The notes beneath the pieces are model-generated. The model ran no database searches, was not told the origin of the DNA, and saw only the letters and a program-made list of their open reading frames with translations. The position numbers and the translations under genes were made by a program. This document shows, piece by piece, positions 19,806 through 30,098 of a DNA stretch of 64,000 nucleotides (the first letter of the stretch is position 1; the number at the start of each line of letters is the position of its first letter). The stretch is from Brachionus koreanus (lineage: Eukaryota; Rotifera; Eurotatoria; Ploima; Brachionidae). The stretch is from positions 1,560,677 to 1,624,676 of the forward strand of contig PJRA01000508.1 in the NCBI GenBank assembly GCA_016987375.1, in the 5' to 3' direction.

Positions 19806-22800
19806 TTAAAGATCGGTTTTGTTGCAAGAACTAGACGTATTCGAATCGACAACAATTTGTTTTAAATTTAAAATTTTTTTATTTTTCACATTTCCATTCG
19901 ATTGAAACACTTTATGCTCTTTTTCATCTTTAAAAAAGTAATCAGGTACCTCATCTGATTGATTAGCGGTGATATTAATTATGGGATTTAAATTAAAATT
20001 TTTTTGCACTATCTTCGGCGATGCATAACTAGGCTCTTGAGGCCTCAATTTTCTATTCATATTGAGCGAATTAAGAGAAGAAATCGACTCAGAAGTTTCT
20101 AAAGTGCCATTAGTTGCTTGTTTTTTTAACTCATATCGTTTAAAAAGCTCATTAACTGGCAAATTAAGCTGCTTGACAGCTGGATCAAAATTTCTGCATT
20201 TCAAACTACGATTGACGGGCAATGTTCGATACGAGTTGTTTACATCGCTGGCTAGTAGAATAGCCTGCTTTGGCGAATTGGAATTCGAGCCTGAATTTTT
20301 AAATGTCCGAAAGTTGTTTGACAATTTGGAAGATATTGTCGTGGAAGCCAAAGATTCATTGGAGCTTTTTTTCTCTGAAGAAGAAACCAGAACCAGAAGC
20401 TGATTAGTTTTGCCTGAAGTTGTCGATTTGGTGGAGTTTGACGAACTGGAGGCAAAATTTGAATTTTCATCTGAGCTTGTGTTAACAATTAATATTGCCT
20501 GCTCCTCTTCTTGTATCATGTCTTTGGACATGAAACCAGGCTTTCTAAATCCACCAGTCTCATCCTCGTCATCTGTGCTGTTGCGATTTGAATTCAGATT
20601 TAAGAATTCGGAAGATGTCAAAGAGGAAGGCGAAGCCGATGACTTGGCTAATGTGGTCTTTTTGCTGTCTGTATATATTTCACATAGGTGTTTTTTGGCA
20701 CTGTTATTTAAACTTTTTTGACGCTTTATTTTTTTATAATAAACTGAAAAGAGACATAGACTAGTGATCAAAACCAAACTAAAAACTAATACTGAAACAA
20801 ATAAAACAATTAGATAGTTGAAATTTTTTGTCTTTCCTAAATCTATAAAGCCAAACAATTTATTTAGATTATTTTTATTTGATATTTTTCTGTAATGAGA
20901 AATGCTTTTGGGATTTTTTCGATACAATTTTCCATTTTCGAACTGAGAAATAACACTGTAGAATTTAGCATCCTCGATGTCATCATCATTCAAACCATAG
21001 TCATATTCAAAAAATTCTTGGCTGTTCAAACCAGACTCGTTTATAATCGATTTTAGCAAAGAAATTTTTTGCTCAAAGTCTTCTGTTTGATTGACCAGGA
21101 CAACAAATAGATAATGTTTTGTGCTTTTCATATGAGTCTCAGATGAATCACTAATGTTCAAAATAAGACCATAGAAACCACTAATATTTGGGTCTATTTC
21201 GAAATTGTTGTTTCTCAATCGAAACGAACCGATCAAGTTCGATTCTTGATTTTGACTCGACTTGGACTTTTGAGTCAAGTCAAATTTTGAGTAAAGATTT
21301 CCAGTTTTGGAGTCAATGCCAAACAAATTAGAATTTTGTTCATTAAATTCCAAATTTTTATCCATTTTTAGCCTAATTTGTTTTTCAATTTTAAATCTTA
21401 GAATTGAATTGAGGCCCGAGTCGGCATCTTTGGCCATTATTTTGCTCAATCTAGACACAAGTCTGTTATTTTCAATAAATGAGTCATTTATTATTGAATT
21501 TAATCTAAACACTAGAGGAAGCTCCTTGTCAACAGGATGCTCTACTACCGGTTGATTATCGTTTAAATCAATCACATCAATACGAATCAAGCAAGTTGAA
21601 TTTAAAGTTGGCGTTCGATTAAAATTATCATAGGCAATTACTTCTAAATCTAAGCTTTTTATCATTTCAAAATCCAACTCGTTTATTTGATACAAATCGC
21701 CAGTCACGTGATCAATTCTAAAAAAGTCATTTTTATTCACAAACGCATATCTAACCTGGCTATAGTTAGATCCTTGCTTATCAAAATCATGAGCCATTAC
21801 TTTTCCGAATATTTCACCATTTGAAGGCTTATAATTTTCAAATACTTGATATTTGTAAATATTTTTTTCAAATCGAGGCTGATTGTCATTTTTATCAATT
21901 AATTTAAATAAAATTTTCACGCTTTCCTCATTTAATCCATCGCTAGCTAAAACTTGAAAATTATAATTTTCCTTGAGCTCTCTATCCATTAGGCTAGCTT
22001 GGGCCTCAATGATTCCGCTCAATGCACCAATTCTAAATGAATCGAGCTTTTCTTTTATTGAATAAGTAATATTTTGATCAATGTCCCTGTCAATTGCAGC
22101 CACTTTGCCAATTTCTATCCATCCATCGTTTGCATTTGTCAACTCATCTATTTCAAACACATAAGCAAGTACTTTTTTTGTAGACTGGTCAATTTTTGTT
22201 TGATTGCTAAGCGGCAAAAATCTAGGCCTATTATCATTTTCATCCCTGATTTTAATTCTAAGCATAAAACTGGTCTGCAATGGCGGTTGACCAAAGTCAA
22301 TTGCGCTTATGTTTATCAAATAAGCATCATAAAGCTCTCGATCAAGATTTTGCTTGAGCATTAATGAATAGATATTGTTAAATAGATGAACTAAGCCAAA
22401 ATCATTTGACTCCTCATATTCACTTATGTAATCCTGATACTCGTTTAGCTCTTCTGTTTGTCTTCTGTATTCTTTTATAGCCAAGTTGACTTTTCCGTTC
22501 ATGCTCGAGTCTAAATCAGTGACCAAAATTTGGGCTATGAATGTGTTGGGCATAGTCCATTCGCTTAATTCAATTTCATTGTTTGAATTAAGCTGCAAAT
22601 TTGTGTTAAAATCATCGATAGTATTCGCAAAAGTTAAGTTTATTTGCGGATAATTGTCGTTTATGTCGTTTAAATAAATAATGCAATTTGTGTACACTGG
22701 CATCGAGTTTGTCAAGCCCGAGTCCTGGGCTTTTACGACCAACCGATGCACTGAGTTTTCTTCGTAGTCCAAATTTTTGATTAAACTAATCCATCCAGTT

Positions 22801-23759
22801 GTTGAGTCAATAAAAAATTTGTCACTATTGTCCTTTAGCGAGTATCTGACCAGGCCATTTAGTCCATCGTCTTTGTCTTCAGCATGAACACGGATTAGAC
22901 GAGTATTGACCAAAGCTTTGTCTTCGTCCAGGCGATACTCGTACTGATTTTGGTCGAATATAGGCAAATTGTCATTTATGTCAATTATTTTAAGGATGAC
23001 CAAACAATTTCCAGTTAGAGGCCTTTCATCACTAGGACCATCGGAAGCTTCGATTTTAAATCGAACTTCGTGCACTGCTTCATAGTCAAAAGGTTGCAAA
23101 ATTATTAAATTTAATTGTGGTTGAGTGGACGACTTGTCCACAAATAATCTTAATTTTGAATTGAGCTCTTTTAATATTTCACCATATCTAGGTAGTTTTT
23201 CATCAATGGGAACTATATTATAGTTGATTTGAGTTTGATGCGAGTCTCGGTCGACAGCTGCCGGCAAAGGTATGCTGAAGTTGAGTGGTGCTCCTTCGCT
23301 AACATTTAGAACAATGACGTCATTTGGAAACTTTGGCGCAAACTCATTCTTATCCTCAATGACTACGTCAAAGGATAAAAATTTTTGAATTTTGGAATTG
23401 GATGACTTGGTTTGAGTGGCCACTATTTCAACGGGAAGACTGCAATTGCTGGTCAATGTGCACGGACCGCACACTTTATTCTCGCACAAATACTCTCGGT
23501 CAATGGTGCGCTGGGTCTTTACATGTCCGGTGAGCTGGTCAATGATGAAGTAGTGGGATGTGATTGAATGTGGAGAGTAAAATCTAAATTTGTAGTCACT
23601 AGTGGCCAAGTCATTTATTTCAAGTTTGTGTGCCAAGTCGACTACCAAGTGGCCTATGGGCGGTTCTTCCAAGATCACAATCGGCTCAAAGCGAAACACG
23701 TTTGTACTGTGGCCAAAACACATAAGGCTAAAAACAACTATTAAACTGAACGTTTGCAT
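19806..23759 (-). CDS. Protocadherin (intronless)
   Basis: Calcium-dependent homophilic adhesion receptor, type I membrane protein, 1317 aa. A signal peptide ends near residue 19. Linker motifs of the DxNDNxP type at about 135-142 (degenerate, EDKNEFAP), 260-266, 365-371, 506-512, 622-628 and 731-737 mark six cadherin repeats, with a seventh, divergent one before the membrane. The first repeat carries the Cys cluster LCENKVCGPC...NC typical of delta-type protocadherins. The transmembrane helix is at about 981-1006 (YLIVLFVSVLVFSLVLITS). The 310-residue cytoplasmic tail is Ser/Asn-rich, and I see no catenin-binding motif. No EGF or laminin G domains are seen, which argues against Fat or classical cadherins. 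One uninterrupted exon is typical of protocadherin ectodomains but striking here, where other genes have many introns. The exact orthologue cannot be named. Confidence 0.92.
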   Translation of the reverse strand: MQTFSLIVVFSLMCFGHSTNVFRFEPIVILEEPPIGHLVVDLAHKLEINDLATSDYKFRFYSPHSITSHYFIIDQLTGHVKTQRTIDREYLCENKVCGPCTLTSNCSLPVEIVATQTKSSNSKIQKFLSFDVVIEDKNEFAPKFPNDVIVLNVSEGAPLNFSIPLPAAVDRDSHQTQINYNIVPIDEKLPRYGEILKELNSKLRLFVDKSSTQPQLNLIILQPFDYEAVHEVRFKIEASDGPSDERPLTGNCLVILKIIDINDNLPIFDQNQYEYRLDEDKALVNTRLIRVHAEDKDDGLNGLVRYSLKDNSDKFFIDSTTGWISLIKNLDYEENSVHRLVVKAQDSGLTNSMPVYTNCIIYLNDINDNYPQINLTFANTIDDFNTNLQLNSNNEIELSEWTMPNTFIAQILVTDLDSSMNGKVNLAIKEYRRQTEELNEYQDYISEYEESNDFGLVHLFNNIYSLMLKQNLDRELYDAYLINISAIDFGQPPLQTSFMLRIKIRDENDNRPRFLPLSNQTKIDQSTKKVLAYVFEIDELTNANDGWIEIGKVAAIDRDIDQNITYSIKEKLDSFRIGALSGIIEAQASLMDRELKENYNFQVLASDGLNEESVKILFKLIDKNDNQPRFEKNIYKYQVFENYKPSNGEIFGKVMAHDFDKQGSNYSQVRYAFVNKNDFFRIDHVTGDLYQINELDFEMIKSLDLEVIAYDNFNRTPTLNSTCLIRIDVIDLNDNQPVVEHPVDKELPLVFRLNSIINDSFIENNRLVSRLSKIMAKDADSGLNSILRFKIEKQIRLKMDKNLEFNEQNSNLFGIDSKTGNLYSKFDLTQKSKSSQNQESNLIGSFRLRNNNFEIDPNISGFYGLILNISDSSETHMKSTKHYLFVVLVNQTEDFEQKISLLKSIINESGLNSQEFFEYDYGLNDDDIEDAKFYSVISQFENGKLYRKNPKSISHYRKISNKNNLNKLFGFIDLGKTKNFNYLIVLFVSVLVFSLVLITSLCLFSVYYKKIKRQKSLNNSAKKHLCEIYTDSKKTTLAKSSASPSSLTSSEFLNLNSNRNSTDDEDETGGFRKPGFMSKDMIQEEEQAILIVNTSSDENSNFASSSSNSTKSTTSGKTNQLLVLVSSSEKKSSNESLASTTISSKLSNNFRTFKNSGSNSNSPKQAILLASDVNNSYRTLPVNRSLKCRNFDPAVKQLNLPVNELFKRYELKKQATNGTLETSESISSLNSLNMNRKLRPQEPSYASPKIVQKNFNLNPIINITANQSDEVPDYFFKDEKEHKVFQSNGNVKNKKILNLKQIVVDSNTSSSCNKTDL

Positions 23760-24130
23760 TATAATTTTGCTATTATCATCGCAATGAATGAGGTAGTTTA
23801 AATCTAAAACGAAAAACTGCTTGAAATATTGATAAATTGAAATGGATTTTTTATCATTCGAACAAAATTAATTAAATTCGAATGGTTAAAAAATAGAATG
23901 AAAGAGAGCCGATAGATAACTCTAAAATCATGACAAAATAGATAGAAGAGTATCTAGCAAAAAGTGGAACTAATGGAAGAAATGATTAATTACTAGGAAA
24001 ATTTTTTTCTATCAGAAAATTAGAAGAAAAAGATAGCTAAAATGTACATAAGTTTCTTGTCGATTTTTTTTGTTTCGAATCTGTCATGAGGCAAAAGCAG
24101 CCAACTTGCATCCATCAAAAGTACAAACGC

Positions 24131-24185
24131 TAAGCTAGTTGACTACCGGAATGGCTCTTTCTCTTAAAGCCAGTCAGCTAGTTTA
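24131..24185 (+). other. 55-nt imperfect hairpin
   Basis: Arms 24131-24143 and 24173-24185 pair over 13 bp with two G-T wobbles. An inner 5-bp stem (24152-24156 with 24168-24172) sits beyond an 8-nt bulge. It has the size of a small microRNA precursor hairpin but has a large bulge and no match to a conserved microRNA that I know. Confidence 0.35.
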
Positions 24186-25766
24186 ACATTTTTAATTATC
24201 TTAAAGATAATTGATTTTTACAATTTCTTAACCTATTTTATGATATTCGTTGTGCCGTGAAATTTCGACCAAGTTAATTACAATTAAAGAACGACCTTTT
24301 TAACAAAATTTGAGTCTAACCTTTACCAAATTGTTTACATTTTACGGTTCAGTAAAAATTGACAAACATGCAAATTCCCAGACCGGTAGATTGCATGTGT
24401 TTTTTCTTCTAAAGTTTAACGATAGCCTAGAGAAAAAGATAGATTTTATTTATGTTTTTTTTTTTACTATTTTGCGCAATAAATTCTTCTCAGCAGGGGC
24501 CTGAATAGAGTCGAAATTCGACTCGTTTTTATCTCTAAATCTATTTTGTCACCTTATAAATATCCTAGCTGTCAATCTTAGGCCGGATAAGTGAATATGC
24601 AAATGCATTGATAAATTATTCAATAGTTTTGCGTGATGGCTCTTCGTAGGTCCAAGTTGTATGCCCAACGCCTTATCATAAATAGTCCATTTTATTTATT
24701 TGAAATCATGCAATATTTTTGTAACGTCGCGCATTCGTGATTGCAAATTACTTACTGAATCTAATTAAGAGAAATCCGTGATATTTCAAAAAAATACGGG
24801 ATAATACTGAAATCCTAAAGTGGCCATTTGGATTTGAGCGAAGACCCGATTTGATTTTTTTTGCAAAAATTAAAATAAAACCTAATTTAAAAATATAAAT
24901 TGAATCCTAATAAAATTTAGAAACTTTGTCGAAATTCGATGATTAATTTGGTTGCTCTGGCTATTTTTAATTATATAATTGTAAAAATTACCTAGACACA
25001 TACATATAAACTAAAAGGGCTTATCAAAGCTTGTAAATTTATGACTCCTAGAGTGATAGACAGCTTTCTTTCGGTTGTAAAATATTTTATCTAATTTGAA
25101 AATCTTTAAATACCTTTAATAAAAAATGCGCTAAACTAGAAAGAAAATATTCTGGGCTGATTTTATCACGAGTTTATTTTATAATCAGGAAATTAATTGT
25201 CCTCTTTTCATCAATGATCTTATCTTAGCCGTTTTTCAAACACTTTTCGATGAGATTTCCTAAGATAGTTTCGGCTCTCTAAATACTCTTTTAGATGCAT
25301 GCGATGAACTTATCTGTCAGTCTAAGATAAATAGTGATTCTCGCTATGAACCTTATACTATTTAATTTTTGAAATAAAACAGCAAGCTTAATATCTAACA
25401 GAAGTGCTTTTTTGCAATTAGAAATTTAGACCGATAGATAGATCGATCGAAAATGTGTTCACTGTTCGACGTGTCTAAACGTCTTAAGAACATTTAATTA
25501 CAGTTGTATGTGTTTCATCAAATTAGCCACATTACTAAAAGCCTGTCCAAATCTTAACCCATTGATTAAATCTAAAAAAAATAGCTTGAAAAATCATATA
25601 ATTTCTGACAATTAGTTTTTGATTTGGCTAGAAAATTACTTTGAATTTTTTTTTCTAAAAATATTTGAGGCGTAAACCCAAGTGGCACATGAATAAAAGC
25701 AATTATTTTTCACATTTACAATAAGAAACAAAAAATATTTATAATTTGTATATTATTAAAATATTT

Positions 25767-25860
25767 AAAAAATTAATCACTTTCTTAATTAAAAAAAATT
25801 TTTTATTTTCATTTTTTTTTCGAGTAAAAAAAAAACTTAAAAAAAATGCATGTGATTTTA
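25767..25860 (+). repeat. Direct repeat, copy 1
   Basis: Shares with 26637-26722 the ordered words AAAAATTAATCA, TTTCTTAAT, TTTTTTCGAGTAAAAA and ATGCAYGTGATTTTA. The two copies flank the long hairpin at 26270-26472. Confidence 0.6.
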
Positions 25861-26269
25861 ACAGCCAAAGGATAAGCTACAATGATAAATTACAATATAA
25901 TAGATAAAGTTTTCTTAACAGGCTGACTGAAAAGAAGGCACTACACCGTTCGAAGCTGCCAAGAGGAACTATTCCCTCTAATACTTATATTTTAAATTCA
26001 ATAATATAACAGTCAAAGGCCGCTAGGGTCTGTTAAACTCCTTTTGTTTCTTCCTTTATTTGTTTTTTATTTAATAAATTAATAAATTGAATCATTATTG
26101 TATTTTTTTTCAATTATATCTTAAATCTAGAATTTTATAAATTTATTTAATTTTTATTTAAAAAATAATTTTATTTTCATTGATAAAAAGAAAAAAAAAA
26201 CGACTCAAAAAAAATAGGTTGAAAAATCCAACCGATCTTTGAGTGTTAAAGGAGAATATTTCATTCTGA

Positions 26270-26472
26270 ATAAAAATACGGGATTGTGAAATTTCATCAT
26301 GAAAAGTAAAAAACTTAATAGTTTTTGTTCTTCGGATGAAATAAAGTGAAACAACTGTTCTTTCACATAATGCGGAAATAAGCAAACAGTTATTTCACTT
26401 TGTTTCATCTGAAGAACAAAAACTATTAAAGCTTTTTAATTTTCATGAAATTTCACAATGCCGTATTTTTAT
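26270..26472. repeat. Long inverted repeat / fold-back element
   Basis: About 90-bp arms: 26270-26360 is inverted at 26385-26472 with few mismatches and small gaps, around a loop of about 24 nt (26361-26384). Matching words include ATAAAAATACGG / CCGTATTTTTAT, ATAGTTTTTGTTCTTC / GAAGAACAAAAACTAT and AAAGTGAAA / TTTCACTTT. It could be a fold-back MITE or the source of a double-stranded RNA hairpin. I see no coding potential beyond chance frames. Confidence 0.8.
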
Positions 26473-26636
26473 ATTGAAGAACAAATTTTTGACCATTAGA
26501 AGAAAAGTGATAAAATTTTTTACTTTTTTAATTGCAGATTTAGTATAAAACTTCACAATGATTTAGAATAAACAAAAAGATACATCAGACATCAGAAAGA
26601 ATTAAAATTTGAAAATAAAATTTAAAATAGAAATTT

Positions 26637-26722
26637 AAAAAATTAATCATTTTCTTAATAAAAAAAATTTTTTTTTTTCGAGTAAAAATAAAACTTAAAG
26701 CTAGAGAATGCACGTGATTTTA
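26637..26722 (+). repeat. Direct repeat, copy 2
   Basis: Partner of 25767-25860. Downstream of it, AGGAAAATATTTCTTTCTGAATAAAAATA (26724-26752 in part) also resembles the left border of the hairpin at 26250-26276, so the whole block seems to be made of related repeat pieces. Confidence 0.55.
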
Positions 26723-29700
26723 GAGGAAAATATTTCTTTCTGAATAAAAATAAACGATAAGATAGCCAAAAGTCTTAAATAAACAGAATCAAGGAAATAC
26801 AATTAAAAAAATTAGATTTGAATGGAATTTAGTTTTAGCCAAGTTCGAAAAAAATACTAAAAAAAACAAAAACACTTATCATTCGAAGCTTACTATTAAG
26901 ATACATCTAATCATTGAAACAATTTAAACATAAAAATAACAACACAATAGTATCCTTAACTAAATTAGATTTGACTTGGAGTGCGCTCGATGCCAGTCTA
27001 GATAAGACTAACAAAATGAAAACAAAAAAAAGAAAACAATTTTATCTCTCAATCGATTCGAGTAAGAGTTATTAACTTTTTGTGTCAAAATTAAATTTCA
27101 ATTCAATTGACAATTAAAAAACTCAAAATTAAAAATCAATACCCTGAAGATATCTAGCTCAATATTTTGATTCGTTTGTCTCATAATCCAATCTTACGGG
27201 AATAAAGACTAAATTTTATCAAGTTTTACTTTTAATTCAACCGTAACTTTGTGCCTAGCTTAGATGTAGACTGATCTCGGACCGGTCTAAACCAGCTTTA
27301 ATCAATAGCCAACATGCTGAGCAGAATAGAAATATAGAGAGAATAAAAATTTATAATTAATAATTAGGCTATAGACCCTGATGGATTTTTAATTTTATAA
27401 ATCTATTGGAATGTAAACGACCATTTTTATAAGATGCGAAAATTAAAAATCAGAATTAATCAGGAACTTGATGAGTTCTGGCTATGTATAGATAATTAAT
27501 ATCAATTGAACGAGAATTGAATCCGAATTTGCATGAATGATTTGTTCTATGAGATAAATGAATCGAAAATGAAACAATTAAGACTGAATCCTCGAACATA
27601 AAGGTCCGTTTTAATTGGATATCATGTCCGTAATTGTTGGTAACTGGTCTAGTATTGATTTTTGCCGGACTAGCTTCCTTTTTGCTTGTCTTCAGTCACG
27701 CTCGTCATCAACATTGTCCACTTATCGATTTTATTTGATAATTTTTACGTGATACAAAACCTGTCTGATCTAGAACAGTTCTGTTTTAGAATTTTTTTTC
27801 TCTAGTTTGCAAGACACAATTATGACAAGCGACAACAACAACAATAACACTTAACAAGAGTCAGAACATAAACAACTACGAAAAATAAATAACTCACTGA
27901 AATAACAAAACTATTGCAAATACTGATTTAATTTTTGATATTATAAATAATTCAATTAATTTAGAATGATCTTGTTTAATCAAGTTAAATTCAATTTTGG
28001 CTCGATAGCCTTTCGACTGTAAAAGTCAGAATATTGATCAAAAAAAAAAAAATTTGAATTATAATTAAAAAACTTTATTAGCTTAATTAAAGCTCTGTGT
28101 GTAGCCTAGTCCGGCTTCTTCTAAAAACAAAACAAGCTTGATGCACCCAAGTCGCGCTCTTTCAGAGTCTTATGCAAATTTATTTGATTAATATCTTATC
28201 TAATCTTGTCCCGAATTAGTCATAGGTTTTCTAATGCGACCTCAATCTTTCAATTTATGGCTAAATACAATCACCATTTATAATTAATGCGTAATTTTTT
28301 TTCTCTCATAAAATTAAAACCCTAAAAGCTATTAAAGTTTGATTAAAATTTTCGACAATAAACAGCTAAATTTTGTAGATTTCTTATAATTTTTAAAATA
28401 AAATTAATTAATTAATTAAAACAAAAAAGAAAAAAACTATTGACTGTTTTATTTTAATTTAAAGACAAAGAGGAGCTTTAGATACCTTGACAAGAGGAAT
28501 AAATTATTGAGCATTCATTAAAAAAGGATTAAAAATAAGTTAAATGCTTAAAATCAATAATTCATCGATTAAGATTATCTTAATCGATCATTAAAGTCAT
28601 TTGTGCTCGACTAAAACCACTTAGTTTTCTAAGTTTAGAAATTAAATTATTTCCACAAACACAAAACAGATCTTATCTAATGAAAAATAGAAAAAAAATA
28701 GTCAGATCTCTTGAGAGAAAAATTTTGAATATTTCGTGAAGCCACGAATATTTTTTCTGCGTCCAAACTAATGACTATGACAAAGCTAGCCATTTTTTCT
28801 TCATTATTAAGTTCCTTGTTTGAGTTAAAGCCGTATTAAGGCTATGGAAGCCATATGAGCTAGCTTTCCTTTTCTCAATCAGAAACATTTTTCAAATATC
28901 TCATCTTTTAAGTTCTAATTGCTGAAACTTGATAGAAAATGCCATAGAAATTTCGGCCTGTACAATATCGATTACTCATCTTGAATACTAGACAATGATA
29001 CTTGAATTTTTTTTTGCTTGTTTAATTTGAAGCCTTACGATTTAAGCAAGCAAACTTTTCAATTCACGAAAACAAAACAGCTGAATTTTGTTTAGGGAAA
29101 ATACAAAATACCTTTTTCTTTTGCTATTTTTTTGACCATAGAGGCTCTCTTAAGTTTATTTAGATTTTAACTAAGTCAAATGGTACTTAGAAGAAGCCAA
29201 TAAATTATAGCTTTTGATTCGAAGCGCTAGTCAAACTATTTGAAAAATTTCTAATTTTCAATTTAAATATTTTTTATTTAAATGATTTAGAGCCTAAGTT
29301 TCTCATGTGACCAACTAGACTAGTAATCGAATCCAATATCAATAGATTTTTGTTTCAGCTTACCAGCGTAATCTGAGCTAATCTAGCTGAGCAATTACGT
29401 CACTTTGGGCTAAAGTAGATACTCTAAATAAGTTAAAATAAGGAGAAGAAAAAAAAGATAAAATTTATTTATAAAATAAGATTTTCGATGAAATATTATA
29501 CCCACACTTTTAGGAGAGTCTTCCTTTATTATTAATTAAGTGACTTAATATTGGAAATGCGATGATTAATGAAAATATTTAAAGATTTTATCATTAATTT
29601 TAGATATTGAATTATTAATCGCTAGAGCGCAATCATTGAATCGTGACTCTAAATCTCCCAAATCTAGAGAATAGCCTTGTACCAAGAAAATATTAATTAA

Positions 29701-30073
29701 ACAAATAGAATGTCATATAAATACATTGTGAGCGTGAACCTCACCAATTCATTAATCAAAAAAAAAACTATTTGAACAAGTTATGCACCATTTTTGTTCA
29801 AGATCGAATTTCCCAACAGATATTTTGATACAAAACTAAAAAAAAATAAAAAGGCCCAGAAGTTCTAAAACCCTTTAGATGCGTAAATATTTATTAATTG
29901 GAAAAGAATAAGTAAATAAAAAAATCAACGTGTACTCTTGTTAAATTAGTCTTCTTTATACTAGTATATGCCAAATACCGAAATTTCCTAATAAAGCTTA
30001 AGTAAATATCAAATAGTTCTCTCAAATCGATCTTTTTCACTCGTTCAATATTTATTTAAAAAAGAGAAAAAAA

Positions 30074-30098
30074 AAAAAATATATATATATACATATAT
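30074..30098. repeat. A-run and AT microsatellite
   Basis: A homopolymer run followed by (AT)n and ATACATATAT. Simple sequence only. Confidence 0.8.

Noticed and set aside
23787..23803. TGAGGTAGTTTAAATC, the let-7 seed
   Set aside because: Only the first nine bases match; there is no fold-back partner and the rest differs. Chance match.
27408..27425. TGGAATGTAAA, the start of miR-1
   Set aside because: No complementary star arm lies within 80 bp on either side, so no precursor hairpin forms.
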